Notes under the pieces: generated by a model
Seen by the model: only the letters and a program-made list of their open reading frames with translations
What the model was told of the DNA's origin: nothing
The model's database searches: none
Translations under genes and position numbers: made by a program
Shown: positions 36,637 through 49,800 of the stretch, one piece after another
Layout of the letters: each line of letters begins with the position of its first letter
How positions within the stretch are numbered: the stretch's first letter is position 1
Source: Malachius bipustulatus
Taxonomy: Eukaryota; Arthropoda; Insecta; Coleoptera; Melyridae
Reading direction: 5' to 3'
NCBI GenBank assembly: GCA_910589415.1
Contig: OU342630.1
Coordinates: 87,230,186 to 87,294,185 of the forward strand
DNA: 64,000 nucleotides

Positions 36637-37193
36637 TACAGGGTGGGCCACGGTATACGAAACGGAAGATTATGGCCGTGTCTCTGGATTTTAGGATCTT
36701 TTTATTTTTGGAGTGGATAGAGACCCGGCAGAGGTACGTTTTAAAATTATATTCATAATGTACAGGTGTCCCAAAAGCATAAAACATATCAAAGTTATGT
36801 TTTTTTAAATGGAATGCTCCTATGTTATTGCATTTTTAGATTGTCTGAGAAGAGAAAATAAGATTGGCTTTTACAGTTGGTGTTTAAATTCAGAAGTTTT
36901 TGAGTTATAAACAAGTGAAAATCGTCATTTTTCAAGTTCAATGCCCTGTACAACGAAAACGGCTGAAGATAGAGAAAAACGGCTTACATGTCCCTATTTT
37001 AACTTTTTATGTACTATCCTATGGTGTAGAAACATTTGTGCTTTCTTTGTTTTTTTTATTTGGCGACGCGTGGAGAAATAAGCCGTTTTTCTCTACCTCT
37101 GCCGGGTCTCTATCCACTCCAAAAATAAAAAGATCCTAAAATCCAGAGACACGGCCATAATCTTCCGTTTCGTATACCGTGGCCCAGCCTGTA
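36637..37193. mobile_element. Foldback element, ~97-bp terminal inverted repeats
   Basis: 36637-36735 and 37093-37193 are reverse complements with few differences; tips are TACAGG.TGGGCCACGGTAT. The inner part resembles the foldback at 10571-11110. Confidence 0.8.
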
Positions 37194-37633
37194 TAAGACC
37201 TGAAGGTGTGTTTTTTTACGCATTGCCAACGCTGATGGTTTTTTACGACATTTTATTGTTTTTGGCAAGCTAAGTATGGTACCTATGCTTAGATTTAAAA
37301 AAAACGCATGTCATTGTATTCACAATAAAGTCAGTAACTGATCCTTCCGAGCAAAAAAAAAAACTAGGGGTGTAATTTGAAATAAAAACAAGTAGAGAGG
37401 ATATGGTTACCTACTCGAGGATTGAAAGACGTAAAGTTTTATTGAGGGTGCAGCCGCAAAAGCGTTTGGGGTATTTGAAATTTCCCAAATTTCATTTGTT
37501 TATGTTATAGGTACCCACTTAAAATCAGAACACATCAGAACACCAAACAAAGCAAGCTTATACTTTTCAAAAAATTGCTTCGAAAATATTCTTTTATCGT
37601 ATAAATAAATATTATATCATGTGACGTGGGAAA

Positions 37634-37915
37634 TACAGAATGTTTGGTATAACTGGACTGCCAAAATGAAACGTCATGTATTTTAAGCATAAAAAATTAA
37701 GAGTAAGTTTTTCAAGATCAGGCCTCGTTTAGGAAATATTTTATAACTGTTGTTCAATAATTATTACTGAATAAAACAAATTTTTATTGCGGCCTTAGTT
37801 TTGCATTTCTGGAGATATTTCCTAAACGAGGCTTGATCTTGAAAATCATTCATGCTTAAAATACGATTTTATACTGACGTTCGATTTTGGTGGTCCAGTT
37901 ACCAAACATCCTGTA
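37634..37915. mobile_element. MITE, ~100-bp inverted arms
   Basis: Ends TACAGAATGTTTGGTATAAC and GTTACCAAACATCCTGTA, with paired inner segments around CTCGTTTAGGAAATAT. Confidence 0.75.
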
Positions 37916-39334
37916 TAGGAGGAAACGTTATTTAAGAGATATAATGAAATATTATTCCAAGAATCCGGAATTATACGGAATAGTTGGTAGTACTGAATGT
38001 AATTAATCGATATTCCATTTGAGAACCCCCGGATGGATATGATGTGATAGAAGATAAAAGCAGCAACTTTGTTTTTAAGCGGCAGACATAATTTACAAAT
38101 CTTCGCGACCCTTTTCAAAACATCCAATAATCTGAAACCCTTTCCAATGCCCGATAATAAAAAAGAATGTTTCAAATTAATTAATTATATGATACTGTTA
38201 TAAAAAGTTGGGAAAAAAGGAACGAACTTCAATTTATTAGAGTTCTCAAAAACCATTCAAGCCGCAACGATTGTTTGTAAGGTTATAAATAAAAACCACT
38301 CCCCCCCCTACCCACAATAACTAATAATATTGTCAAATATTATTTGAGTATACATGCAGAGTAAGTTTTTAAAGTGTTGCAATGTGATATCTCGAAAGCT
38401 ATTTCATGAAATTTTGAAGACTTAGCAAGTCGGTACAGGGACAGAGGGAGGACATATTTTACGAAATTTTTGACATTTTTTACTTCAACCCCTTTTGAGG
38501 GGGGGGTGTAACTTTGAATTTTTGAAAAGACTGTTAATTATTACAGATTTTGATTTTTATGGCTGAAAATACGTAGGAAATTGCTCCCACATGACAGAAA
38601 AAAATATTTTGGCCCTGAAAAACTGTCATAGCAAATCTTGTTTTTATGGCTTAACACGTATAGGTACCTGGTGTTCTAATAATGTACAGTTTTGAGTTAT
38701 TTGACAATAATTTTGAAATAATTTTCAAATCGAATAGGTAATAACAAACAATTTTACTTGGGGGGGGGGGGGGTGTTCTGATTTTAAGTGGGTCACGCTG
38801 TACCTATAACATAAACAAATGAAATTTGGGAAGTTTCAAATACCCCTAACGCTTTGCGGCTATGAAGAAAACACACCAAAAAAACTCGACTTGTCAAAGC
38901 GATTTCCATAGACGTCACATAACGTAATAATTATGAACATATTATTATGTTCCAAACATTATACGTAGGTATACACACACTTTATTTAAATTAGGTAACT
39001 ATTATACATCAACTACAGGTAGAAACTCTAACAAAAAAACACATTTTTGTTACATTCTACACAAATTAACGATTCATTTTTTTAAATAAAAAATTGAGAC
39101 GAAAAATAGTTATTTATGTCTCTATAGTGTGCGAAATTAAACTTTGGCGCTTGAGGATGAGATTTTTTTGTCGAGCAGGTAAGAGCTGAGACAAAAACTC
39201 ATTCGAAGGCACCGTAATTTCGCGCTCGAGATGCATACAACATTTTTTAGACAGCTTTATTTGAATAAGCGAAAAAATCGATAAACAGCCATAGATATAA
39301 ATAACCCAACGAAATTATTATTTAGTTCCAAGTT
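37916..39334. other. Intergenic, repeat-derived
   Basis: 38790-38870 is an inverted match to 37480-37510 (AAACAAATGAAATTTGGGAA), so the region 37300-38890 may be one diverged element. A 109-codon minus frame at 37846-38175 is unrecognised. Confidence 0.45.
38760..38773 (+). repeat. G14 homopolymer
   Basis: Fourteen G in a row, with another G9 tract near 38500. This is unusual in such AT-rich sequence and a likely spot for length error. Confidence 0.8.
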
Positions 39335-39957
39335 AATAATGCTTTCTGAACGACACACTTACTCCAACGGTATGGTGAAGACAGAGACATCGATGTTTCA
39401 ATGGTTATTTCCATCTCATCAGTCTGTCACATCACCACCACTAGAGAAGTGTGCCGATCAGAAAGAAAATCAAAAGCTTTAAGCAAAATGATTTGTCGGA
39501 AACATAGTGACTTGCATGGCAAATGCCATCTGATGACTGAAAAGTAGAACTTTCAATGTGTCAATCAGAGATTCTCCCAGAGAAATCTGCAATTTTTCAC
39601 TACCAACGCTGACAGTTCACTGAAAAACCAATTACCTTGCGAATCTCAGTAAACCAATCAGAGATGAATAATAATAACTGTCAGCGTTGGTAGTGAAAAA
39701 TGCAGATTTCTCTGGGAGAATCTCTGATTGACACATTGAAAGTTCTACTTTTCAGTCATCAGATGGCATTTGCCATGCAAGTCACTATGTTTCCGACAAA
39801 TCATTTTGCTTAAAGCTTTTGATTTTCTTTCTGATCGGCACACTTCTCTAGTGGTGGTGATGTGACAGACTGATGAGATGGAAATAACCATTGAAACATC
39901 GATGTCTCTGTCTTCACCATACCGTTGGAGTAAGTGTGTCGTTCAGAAAGCATTATT
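39335..39957. mobile_element. Near-perfect long hairpin (foldback), ~280-bp arms
   Basis: Arms run from AATAATGCTTTCTGAACGAC inwards and pair almost completely around a short loop near 39620-39670. Homology to the element at 23378-23860 continues outward (CAATTACAGCAATCCG), so the full element may reach about 40025. Confidence 0.85.
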
Positions 39958-40802
39958 GTTTTTCAACAATCGGATTGCTGTAATTGATATAATAATTTAT
40001 TATTATTCAATTTGTTTCATAGTTCCAAGTTGATTGTTGCTGTGTTTCTAGGGAAGCAAATACAAGATTTCTATACAATGCACGAAATAGTTGTCGCTCT
40101 TGGTCGCGAAATACTTCGCGCACGCTTCCGGGTAGACATAAATAGTGTGCCATTCTTCATTCGCATATTGATGAAAAAAATCGACATTAGTTATTTGAGG
40201 GCTCCCTAATTATTTCATCTCCACACGTCAGTGATACTTTTTAGAATTTTTTAGTAATAATTATTATTAACTTTATAATATGCTCACCTTTAATTTTGAA
40301 TTCAATTAGAATTATTGATAGAAGTTTTTCAGTTAGAGTAGCGTCGAATAAAGTAAATAAGTGTAGCTTTTATTTAGTTTTCATTGAGATTACTACAAAA
40401 AGTGAAAATTGAATACGCTTAATTATTTAATTTATCAATGCTACATTTCTCCGTACTTAGCACTACTGTTAAAACCATTTTATTAATCACTTCCATCTTT
40501 TCCATTTTCATTATTGACTGTTTCTTGATTCTTATTGTCATTTGTAAATTTATTAGAATCACTTATTGCAGATTCATTATTTTCCAATTTTACTGGTTGA
40601 TTTTGCATGTCCACGTCTGTTTTCTTATTCGTCTTTATAACGTTGAACTTGAAAGGGAACAAATAGTAGGACATGTTTTCAAACTAGAATTTTTCTATAA
40701 TTATGTATTGACAGTCGGAAGAAATCAATGATTAATAATAATTATAAAAAATGACAGTAATAGGTGTTTACAATTATTATTATTATTATAATTGAAGTTT
40801 GA

Positions 40803-40846
40803 CCAAATACATTAGATGATAATTAGATTATCTAGTGTATTTGGTT
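40803..40846. repeat. Small palindrome
   Basis: CCAAATACA.TAGAT and ATCTAGTGTATTTGG pair around a short loop. It may be a remnant foldback. Confidence 0.6.
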
Positions 40847-40987
40847 TGACAAAAAATCACAGATGAACTTTTAGAACCAGTTGTAGCGTACGTATTTCAG
40901 TCACAGTAAATGGACATACAGACTGGAAACTTGTAAGAAGGTCATATGGATTTAACCTGCAAATTCAGTTTTGTGCAAATAATATCT

Positions 40988-41737
40988 ACCGTGTGTCCCC
41001 GGATAGGTGAAACGACTCTTATAAAAGACACAATTTTTTTTATCTTAAATTTAATTTTTTGGGGTTCAGCCCTGCTTGGCTAAAGAGTAATTTATAACAA
41101 AATTTTAGTTTTGAAAAATCAAGCATGCCTTGGAAATTTCCAAGAAACCGGTTTTTCTGTTGAGTAAAGTGCCTTTTTATGTGGCAAATACGACAAAATG
41201 TTATTTGAAAAAGTTGTTCAGAATCAACATTTAGGTCCCCATACCAAATTTCAAAATCATAGGTCAACTTTTATTTTTTTTCATTTATTTTTGTTTTATT
41301 TCATAAATCAAAGAATTTCATTTTGTAACAAAGACTGCCATGGAAAAACCAAATTGTATCTATAGCAACAGCAATCTGTCAATATCAGTCTTTGTTACAA
41401 ATGAAATTCTTTGATTTATTGTGAAATAAACACAAAAGAAATGTAGAAGATCAAAGTTGGCCTATGATTTTGAAATTTGGTATACGGACCTAAATGTTGA
41501 TTCTTAACAACTTTTTCAAATAACATTTTTTCGCATTTGCCACATAAAAGACACTTTACTCCACAGAAAAAATGTTTTTTTTTAATTTCCAAGGCATGCT
41601 TGCTTTTTCAAAACTAAAATTTTGTTAGAAATTACTCTTTAACCAAGCAGAGCTGAACCCCAAAAAATGAAAATTAAAATAAAATTTTTTTTGTCTTTTA
41701 TAAGAAGAGTCGTTTCACCTATCCGGGGACACACGGT
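40988..41737. mobile_element. Foldback with ACCGTGTGTCCCCGGAT termini, ~350-bp arms
   Basis: 40988-41338 and 41385-41737 are near-complete reverse complements with a loop of about 45 bp. The termini are shared with the element at 47097-47764. Confidence 0.85.
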
Positions 41738-42178
41738 ATATAGGTGTAAATTTAGAGAATTTTTTTGAAAATAACGATCTGTATTTAACGAGCCGTTCTT
41801 CGGTTAAAACACAGTAAAGGTGCTTTTTGTTGGTGCGGACAGGAAACTGTCCAGGAAAAGAAATTAGGAGGCAAAAAAGTTGTATTTTTAGGTGCTTGAT
41901 CTGAAAAAAAATTTAAAACAAAAAAAATCTCAGTAGCATACATTTTTTTGTCAATATTATTCGTGATTTGACCTTTTTTTATGTTTTTTTTTGTTTTTTT
42001 TTGGTTTTCTTCGAAAAAATGAAGAATAAAAATTTGTGAAATTTATTTTTTGAGGTTTATTATTTTTTTCATACCGAATGACATAGAAAACCAATAAAAC
42101 CAATATGAAAACTTTGGGATCTAATTGGCTTTGAAAATTTTTGTAATGTCAAACGGATAGCTTTTGACGACTTATGTA

Positions 42179-42413
42179 AGCCTACAAAAAATAATTAATT
42201 AATTTCCAATAATAAAAAAGATAATGGGTAAAATTGTAAATTTGGATTTTTCAGTTTTTTTAGGATATTTCAGCAACGACTGAAAATATTCAAAAAAAAA
42301 TAAAATCTTATTAAGCATCAAATTGTGCAACTTTTCTCTAATTTAACCGACCCTGTATCTCTTGCCGTTTCCGAAATCTCCATGTAGTTATTATTATCTG
42401 GGACACCCGGTAT
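42179..42413 (+). repeat. Interspersed repeat, copy 3
   Basis: More diverged copy with AATAATAAAAAAGATAATGG and TTTAACCGACCCTGTATCTC. It follows sequence related to the foldback at 32027-32567, so both parts may belong to one longer element. Confidence 0.65.
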
Positions 42414-43647
42414 AGGGATGGAGACGTACCTATAGTAACACCAGGAAGGTATTCATTTGCTTTGCAAATTCATGGTTAGCAAAAAAAAGGCACTAAAAAT
42501 CGCTCTAAGGAGTCCGGTCCTGGTTAATATCTTACGCCGTGTCTATAATACACATAATAAATACCTACGCCGGGATACAGCTTTCTCATATCGTATCCAG
42601 ACTATGCGTACGCATAATTCAAAATAAAATCCATGCTACTGTTAATTTCGAAGATTGCCCTGCAAGTGAAGGATAAAATAGAAATGTCGATCTTAGTGTC
42701 AAAGAGGCCTTATAAGTTGTGACCTTTATATTAGTTTGCATTAGCTGTTTTTACTTTCTTTCTTTTCCCACCCGCAGCACCCCTATTTCGCTCCACGATC
42801 CCGAAAAAATTGATGGAACTTAGGAACGTGGATGTAAATATTTACCTTAGATACTTTTTACTAAACCATAGCAACCAAAGCCACATATTATTGAATTTGT
42901 TGTTTTCTTACTTCAAAATTATTTTATTTTTTTGTAATAAAGAAAATGATTCCTAATGGCATACTTGAACTTTTTTAGCTCAAATCTGGCTCTCCAGGCA
43001 TTACAACTTTAAAAGAAAAAATATCACAGACAACTGAAGTTTAAAAACATTTGGTATGGGGTATATTAGTTTTCAATTTTCGAATAACGGAATTATTAAC
43101 ATTTCTAGAACTCCTATGGCCATCTAGTGAGCGCCATGTTAACAACCACCTACTATGATGTACGTGAAGTAAACTACATTCATTTCATCCACATACAGTA
43201 ACCATTTTTGGAATGACAGATGATGGGTACCTACATTTCGTTTATCTTTATATCCCCATTTCATTTCATTTCATTATAATTACGTCAAAGCAAAGCAATT
43301 TTATTTGTCTATAAACTAAACTATAAATTTTAAAAATTAAAATGGCGGATTATGTTTTTTGAGTGTAGTGTTTATTATTTGATCGTTCCCTATGTTTATT
43401 TTCATCATTCGTAGCATAATGTTAGAGGAGTGTAAGCATCTGAAATGACGTAATAATCCTAAGTTTTCCTCTGACCTTTCTATTATAATTGTGTTACAGT
43501 CATCTCGACTACTGGTTGATGTCATATTCCTAGACTCAAGGTTACTATTCACAAGTTCAACCTATCGATTGTAAGTTCTTGCAGTTTTATCAATTGTTAA
43601 ATATAAACATTCGTAAGTATTTGTGTCACCGTAAATTTTGATTGCAG
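42414..43647. other. Upstream flank/intron before BTB exon 1
   Basis: No coding frame is recognisable. A GTAAGT at 43570 after a CpG-poor stretch could end a short non-coding exon, with a 78-nt intron to 43647, as an alternative to the distant candidate at 2480-2753. The stretches 39958-40987 and 41738-42178 likewise hold nothing clear. Confidence 0.4.
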
Positions 43648-43665
43648 TTTGAAAATCTCGCCACA

Positions 43666-43836
43666 ATGACAATGCAACAGTATTGCTTACGATGGAACAA
43701 CCATCAACCGAATTTCATTTCAGTCTTCTCTAGTCTTCTAAATAGCGAATCGCTAGTCGATGTAACTTTGGCTGCAGAAGGCAGACACTTGCAAGCGCAC
43801 AAAGTTGTCCTATCTGCTTGCAGCTCCTATTTTCAA
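43666..43836 (+). CDS. BTB gene coding exon 1 (start codon, first half of BTB domain)
   Basis: The exon encodes residues 1-57, starting [12 protein letters not shown] and ending at SSYFQ. The donor is CAA|GTAAGT, phase 0. The transcribed exon probably begins at 43648, after a TTGATTGCAG acceptor, leaving 18 nt of leader. A 5' non-coding exon must therefore lie upstream. Confidence 0.93.
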
Positions 43837-46800
43837 GTAAGTCACAATTTTTTTTCTCTACAATGTTGGTGTTGGTACCCACCTATTCCCAGAACTTTCT
43901 TATTCTTACCTACTTGGAGCTTGAATAAGTGTTATCCCAGATAATTTGAAGGGTTCCCAAGATATTATTTACTAGGTATTTACCTAAATAGAGTAGGTAC
44001 CTACTGATTGAATACAGAATTATCTTTAAATTGGTTTGTTTACTGCACTGACCAATGCTGACAACTAAAATGCTGCATGGTACTTAATATAAAAAATAAC
44101 TCCACTTACAAGTAACATGTAAATTGTAAAGGACCCCTCATAATCCTTACGGAAATTTTCTCCCGGTTAAATTTGATGTAACTTTGGAGATCGATAGTAT
44201 CCGATTAGATCAGAAGTCTCCATGGGCATAATCCCACAAAAACTCCAAGTCTAGAGATGATGAAGATTAATTGATTCTGTCATTACAGTTAACCAATGAC
44301 ATATGACACTTGCAGTAATTATTCATGACATGTATGACTTGAATTGTGACGTTGTGGAGAATTAAATTAAAATAAAAGCAATTCGTATTCAGAATACACC
44401 AGTGCCAAATTGTGAACGTAAAGTCACAAGCGTCTAGGGAGACCCGCCTGTTTGGAACTAATAAAAAGGGGTGCATTTTATATATTTTCTTTTAACAGAT
44501 GCGTCATATGCATCATGTAAGATAACTAAGGTGTTGGAACAAGACTCCCCAGTGCGAGCCGATATCGTCACGTTATATCTGTTTGCCCCATTTGTTTTGT
44601 TGCTCTCGCTCGCAATGGTTAGTTCTGTCGAGCCCTTCACTCGGGCAAGCGCTGACATGAATGATTCACGCATATTCACTGCACTGATAAACGCTTACTC
44701 TTATGTTCTAATTTTATTAATATATAAATGTTGAGATGTCACTCGATTAAATACCCGTGGTAGTTTCATCGCATGCACTTATACAATTAGGCACAACACA
44801 GTTTCTACCCATTTTTGCTTCTCGCTTCTTCAGAAAAAAAATAAAATGAAGTAGCATGACACCCTGATAATGGCAATTTGCATGTGTATGAGCAAGAGGT
44901 CAGAGCCCAGCTGGCAAGACTCTCACATACACTGAGGTTCAGGTTTTCGTCTTGCGCTTACTGTTGAAATATGTGCTTCGTTCACTCACCTATATATCTT
45001 ACACCGTGGTCAATTATGTAAGTAAGTACATATATCAAATCAGCTTTTTTTCGTTTTAAACAACCGAGCTCCCCTAGACGCTTGTGCCTTTACATCTATA
45101 ATCTGGCATATGTGCTTTCTGAACCCAGAAAGCTGTGGATAGAGAAATGTCGTACTTGTCAAGCTTCAACTTTATAAATTACCAAGGAGAACGAACTAAT
45201 ATTCATGAGAGCGGTTATTGTAACTTGTAAGTGGATGAATTAGCAACAGCACAGCATAGGGATGCCGATTTTTTAAGAAAAAGATCGACTCTAATTCATT
45301 AAATTAATATCGATCCAGAAAAAATCGAGTATAAAATTATTTTTCAAAGTTTTTCAAATCCATTCACTGATGATCGATTTTTTGTTTCTATCCTTACTAC
45401 TGATGTGTGACAGATTGCAGGGCTGCCTAAGCTTCAGTCAAAAACATTGTTAAAAAAATAATAAGCGAAATAAACACGATAAACAAAATTGTCGAAATTT
45501 TGTTGTATTTCTACCTTGGTTTTTTGGAAAAAGCTGTCAAACATCAATTTTTGATTTTGTACGTGTTTTTTCTCTATTTAACTTGTTTTTTTCATACCTT
45601 ACAATCTTTGCTCTTAAGTCCAGACAAACTTCAAACTTTGTTGTTATGAGTTATACTTAGTCGGGGAGCTAGTGACAAAAAAGTGCAAGAGTTTTGGAAA
45701 AGTTGTTACTTTCAGATCAGACTGTATTTGGGCGATAGAAAGCCACTGTGCAGTCAGCACGCCAGATGTTAGGACATAAAGCAGGGACAGGCTTTCAAAT
45801 TAAAAAAAAATCTGAAAATTTCCTTCAAATTCATTCTTTAATGACAAAAACTGTAATTGCAATAATTCACAATAATACTAAATGGTTTCAGGATCTAACA
45901 ATACAAGACAATCAACATTGACAGACTTAACAAAACTTTCCACCAGGAAAGACTTGTCTTTCGGGGGTGGGGAAGCAAGAATTGTTGTTGTGCTCTGCTT
46001 GTTCATTGTCTTATACAGGGTGTCCAGGTATGAGTGTAAAAGCTACACGTTTTTGAGTAAAAAATCTTAATACAATAATGCTCTACCATGCTTCAGAGAC
46101 CATCAGGAGCCACTAGAAGAAATTTACATCTGGCAACACTGAATCACACAGGTATCATGTAACCACAATCATGTTACTAAGCAGAACGCAAGGAAATCGT
46201 TATGTCAAATTGACGTTAATAATTAAATGATTAAAATACCTACAGGGTTGTACTTAAATGTATTATTATTTTCAAAGTAACAAGGTATTGTTGATCTTGT
46301 TATCACCAATGTGGGGATTATTTGCCAAAGACTAAGGCGCTAACCGAGTATTACAACATCTGTTCAAATTGACTCCCATTTGCTTGTAAACATAGATCAT
46401 TCAACATCTCTGGTGTGATCAATTGCACCGCAGCCAATATTCTATTCCTTACATCTTCATTATTTACCGGAGGAGTGACATAAACTTTTTCTTTCAAGAA
46501 CCCCCATGCAAAAAAATCCAATGGATTATGGTCCGGGGATCTTGCAGTAATCTCTTTTAGTAATATGTCAGTTACTGCATGTTATTTTGTCCGTGAGGTA
46601 TAAACTATAAATGACGAAGTTTATCACGTGGTTATCCTGCCAGTCTTCAAAGGTTATGACATGGCGATCCTGCCTTTCTTCTGTGATTTTCACAAACCAG
46701 GTCTTGCTTGTGTAACAGTCTATGCTCTCTATTTTCAGTGCGTGATGGCCAGTGACCCATGTTATCTGATCTATTCTATTATATTTGTGAGGTGAGGTTC

Positions 46801-49800
46801 CAAGCATCTTCATTTTGGGAGCCACAAATGTAGGTGAAGAACGAAGACTATACATATAGAGACTTGTTACTACATAATTGGTCCTGCACATATTCCTGTC
46901 TACTGTTCTGTCCACTAAACAGAGATCTCCTGCCAAAATAGCTTCGAATTTTAGCAGCGAGAGATTTCCGTTTCAGTTTAACTGTTCGTCAATCCTCTTG
47001 AAGGGACAACCTTTGTCATATAACAGAATATTTTCATTGTCCCCTTGCTTTCTAGTTTCATAAGATAAAGTCCCAAGAGAACATCTTCCAAGTTCTACCG
47101 TGTGTCCCCGGATCGACTTTAAAAGAGGAAAAACTTTTTTGTTTTTGATTTCTCAGAAAATTTCACTCTTGATGATCTGGCCTGCTTGATTTCAAATCCC
47201 CAAAACAAAAGTTACTTTTTAGGTAACTCGAACGGTTCTTGAGATAATATAATTTTTCTTCAATAATTGCACTTAAATTTTTTTTCGTAATTTTTAGACG
47301 TAAGCTTGGTATGATGATTTCATTGAAAAACAACACTGACAGCAGTTGTCAAAGCTAACAAATCAATTGAACTGCAAATTAATCTACTGTATGCTATAAT
47401 GTTGACTTTACAACAAAGAATTTATCTAATTCAATGTTACGGACCTGGGAAAGCTCGCATTGAAATCTGTGCAGAAAAAGGAGGAGCATTATTCGAATAG
47501 AAAATTAATAGTTGTCCTTTTTGAGAATTTCATTTCATGTTACGATTATTTGAATTTCTTCAGAAAAAATTAAATTACATATGAAAAAATTCCAATTATT
47601 AAAGAAAAATTATATTATCTCAAGAACCGCTCGAGTTACCTAAAAAGTAACTTTTGTTTTGGGGATTTGAAATCAAGCAGGCCAGATCATGAAGAGTGAA
47701 ATTTTCTGAGAAATCAAAAACAAAAAAGTTTTTCCTCTTTTAAAGTCGATCCGGGGACACACGTTATATGCAACTTGTTAACAATTTCATAATGCTGAAA
47801 ATATTGAGCTAATAAGTAACACAGAGCAAAGTTCCATGAAGGAACTTTTAGGTATACACCGTTTCTATTTCTATAATTCTGGACAATACTTTGTTTTTAA
47901 AATCTCTGATCGACTTTAAGACGATTGGAGACCTAAAAATGGAAAGAGTTCCTTTAACCCTTAGTTGGTAACATACTTTTTTTCACTTTATAAGTAACAT
48001 CCGTCTCTCAGTCGGTGATCATATTACAGTTCCAGCATTATAGGTAACATCCGTCGCTCAGTCGGAATAGGTATTATAATAATATGTATAATTACATATT
48101 TATTCGAATGTATTCTAGTAAACACAAATATATTTTATTAAAACAAGACTTATTTCATTTTTATACATTTTTTTATATATTTTACCTTTTCATTCACCAT
48201 ACTTTCGACCAACAGCCGACTGAGAGATGGACTGAAATATATCGTTCTGAGTAACACCCGTCTCACAGACGTATTTTTGCGAAGGCGGCTACGGACTTTT
48301 TGACAACCAACTAGAACATACCTAATACGAAATTTTTGTACATTCATTCGTTTGGATTCAGCGCAGCATCCAAACTTGGCATCCGCCTCAGAGTCGGATG
48401 TTACCAACTAAGGGTTAAACCTCGCTTGAAACATTTGTTCAAAAATCATTTGTTTTCGTTGGGTGTGTTAAGAGTTTAATGAATAATAATTCGATTATTT
48501 TTCATATTTTTTTTATTTTATGAAAATATACAGCAGGTTTCCAAAGTAACCTAAATGATTCAACCGGCTGAATTCTCATGCAATTTTATGACAAAAAGTT
48601 GATTTTGTGTGGGTGTGCGGTGTATGGTTTGAGTTAGCTGGCAGCCACAGAGTTTCACAGAGTTTTCTTTGTTTCCATTTATATTTTTAATTAGGTACTT
48701 CCCAAGATAGAGTTAACCTACATCCACATCATATACTTCCTTTGTATTGTCACTGAGGATGGTTGCCAAATTCAGGGGTAACAAAAATCCAAGATATAAC
48801 ATCGGTGATTCATTTAGACAAATTTTATGTAAGTGGTACCATGATTCAGTCTCAACTTAGATATTATTGTGATATAGAACTTGGATAGACTTAAGATTAA
48901 TACTTAGGGGGATTTCAGCAGAGAGTGCGGGGTTAATGAACACATGTGGATTTTTCATTTACGTTTTTGTAACTAACCAGGTGGCCATCTTTCAAGTAAC
49001 TGCATGGTAACTGCATAAGTAACTCATGAGCTATGAAAGGTTTATGAAGTTGGTTAAATGGAACAAAGTTGCACATTTTTATGCTGAGTAATAATCTGAA
49101 AAGTAATTGTATCTGTCATTTTTAGTTTTTTTGAAATATTGCAAGAAAACTGAAAGTTTATTTTTTATAAATATTTTATTAAGGACAGGGAACAGAGGCC
49201 ATCAATTCGCAGGTATTAAGACAGTCTTGATTGTCATAAAGTTGAACACACTAAATAACTTGATTATGAAACAATTAATTCAAACAATAGAAAATGTCAA
49301 ATTATATTTTGTAAAGTTCTAAGATCCGTCCACTTCTGATAAAGAAGTAAGAAAGAACACAGTAACCTCAAGTGTAATTATTTTCTTATAATGGATCATT
49401 CTCATATTTACTTTCTGTTACAATCTTTTTATGGGTTTTGTAAGAGTCGACAACTTCTTTGTACCTTTTTGTATATATATTTTTTTTCTTTTCAGTCGTT
49501 GTTTACAATTAATCCTTGCCAACATCCAATTGTGATACTAAAAGATGTTAAATATACGGATCTAAAAGTAATGGTAGACTTCATGTATTATGGCGAAGTG
49601 AACGTTTCACAAGAACAATTACCACACATTTTGAAAACTGCCGAGATGTTGAAAATTAAAGGTAAATACTTCATGCTTACTTCTTTTAGATTGATTTTTT
49701 GCGGCAATTTTACTGGGTGGACAACTAAGAATGGACGCCAGCCATATCTCGGCAACGACTCGTCACACAGTTTTAGGATAAAACATTTTAGGTGGAAAGT

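Larger units (their letters stand above)
43837..49495 (+). other. BTB gene intron 1
   Basis: 5.66 kb, holding a partial MITE (44129-44230), a transposase fragment (46355-46560), the 47097-47764 and 47958-48414 elements and unassigned AT-rich sequence. An 87-codon plus frame at 44471-44734 has no known motif. Confidence 0.8.

Noticed and set aside
43642..43665. Upstream in-frame TTG as a start for the BTB protein
   Set aside because: Not an ATG, and it spans the likely splice acceptor at 43646-43647; ATG 43666 gives the usual short N-terminus.
44471..44734. 87-codon plus-strand frame in BTB intron 1 as an extra exon
   Set aside because: No similarity to BTB proteins, and exon 1 joins exon 2 across the conserved BTB fold without it.
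46568..46936. 122-codon minus-strand frame as a gene
   Set aside because: No recognisable domain. It sits next to a dead transposase fragment in an intron, so it is more likely decayed repeat sequence.
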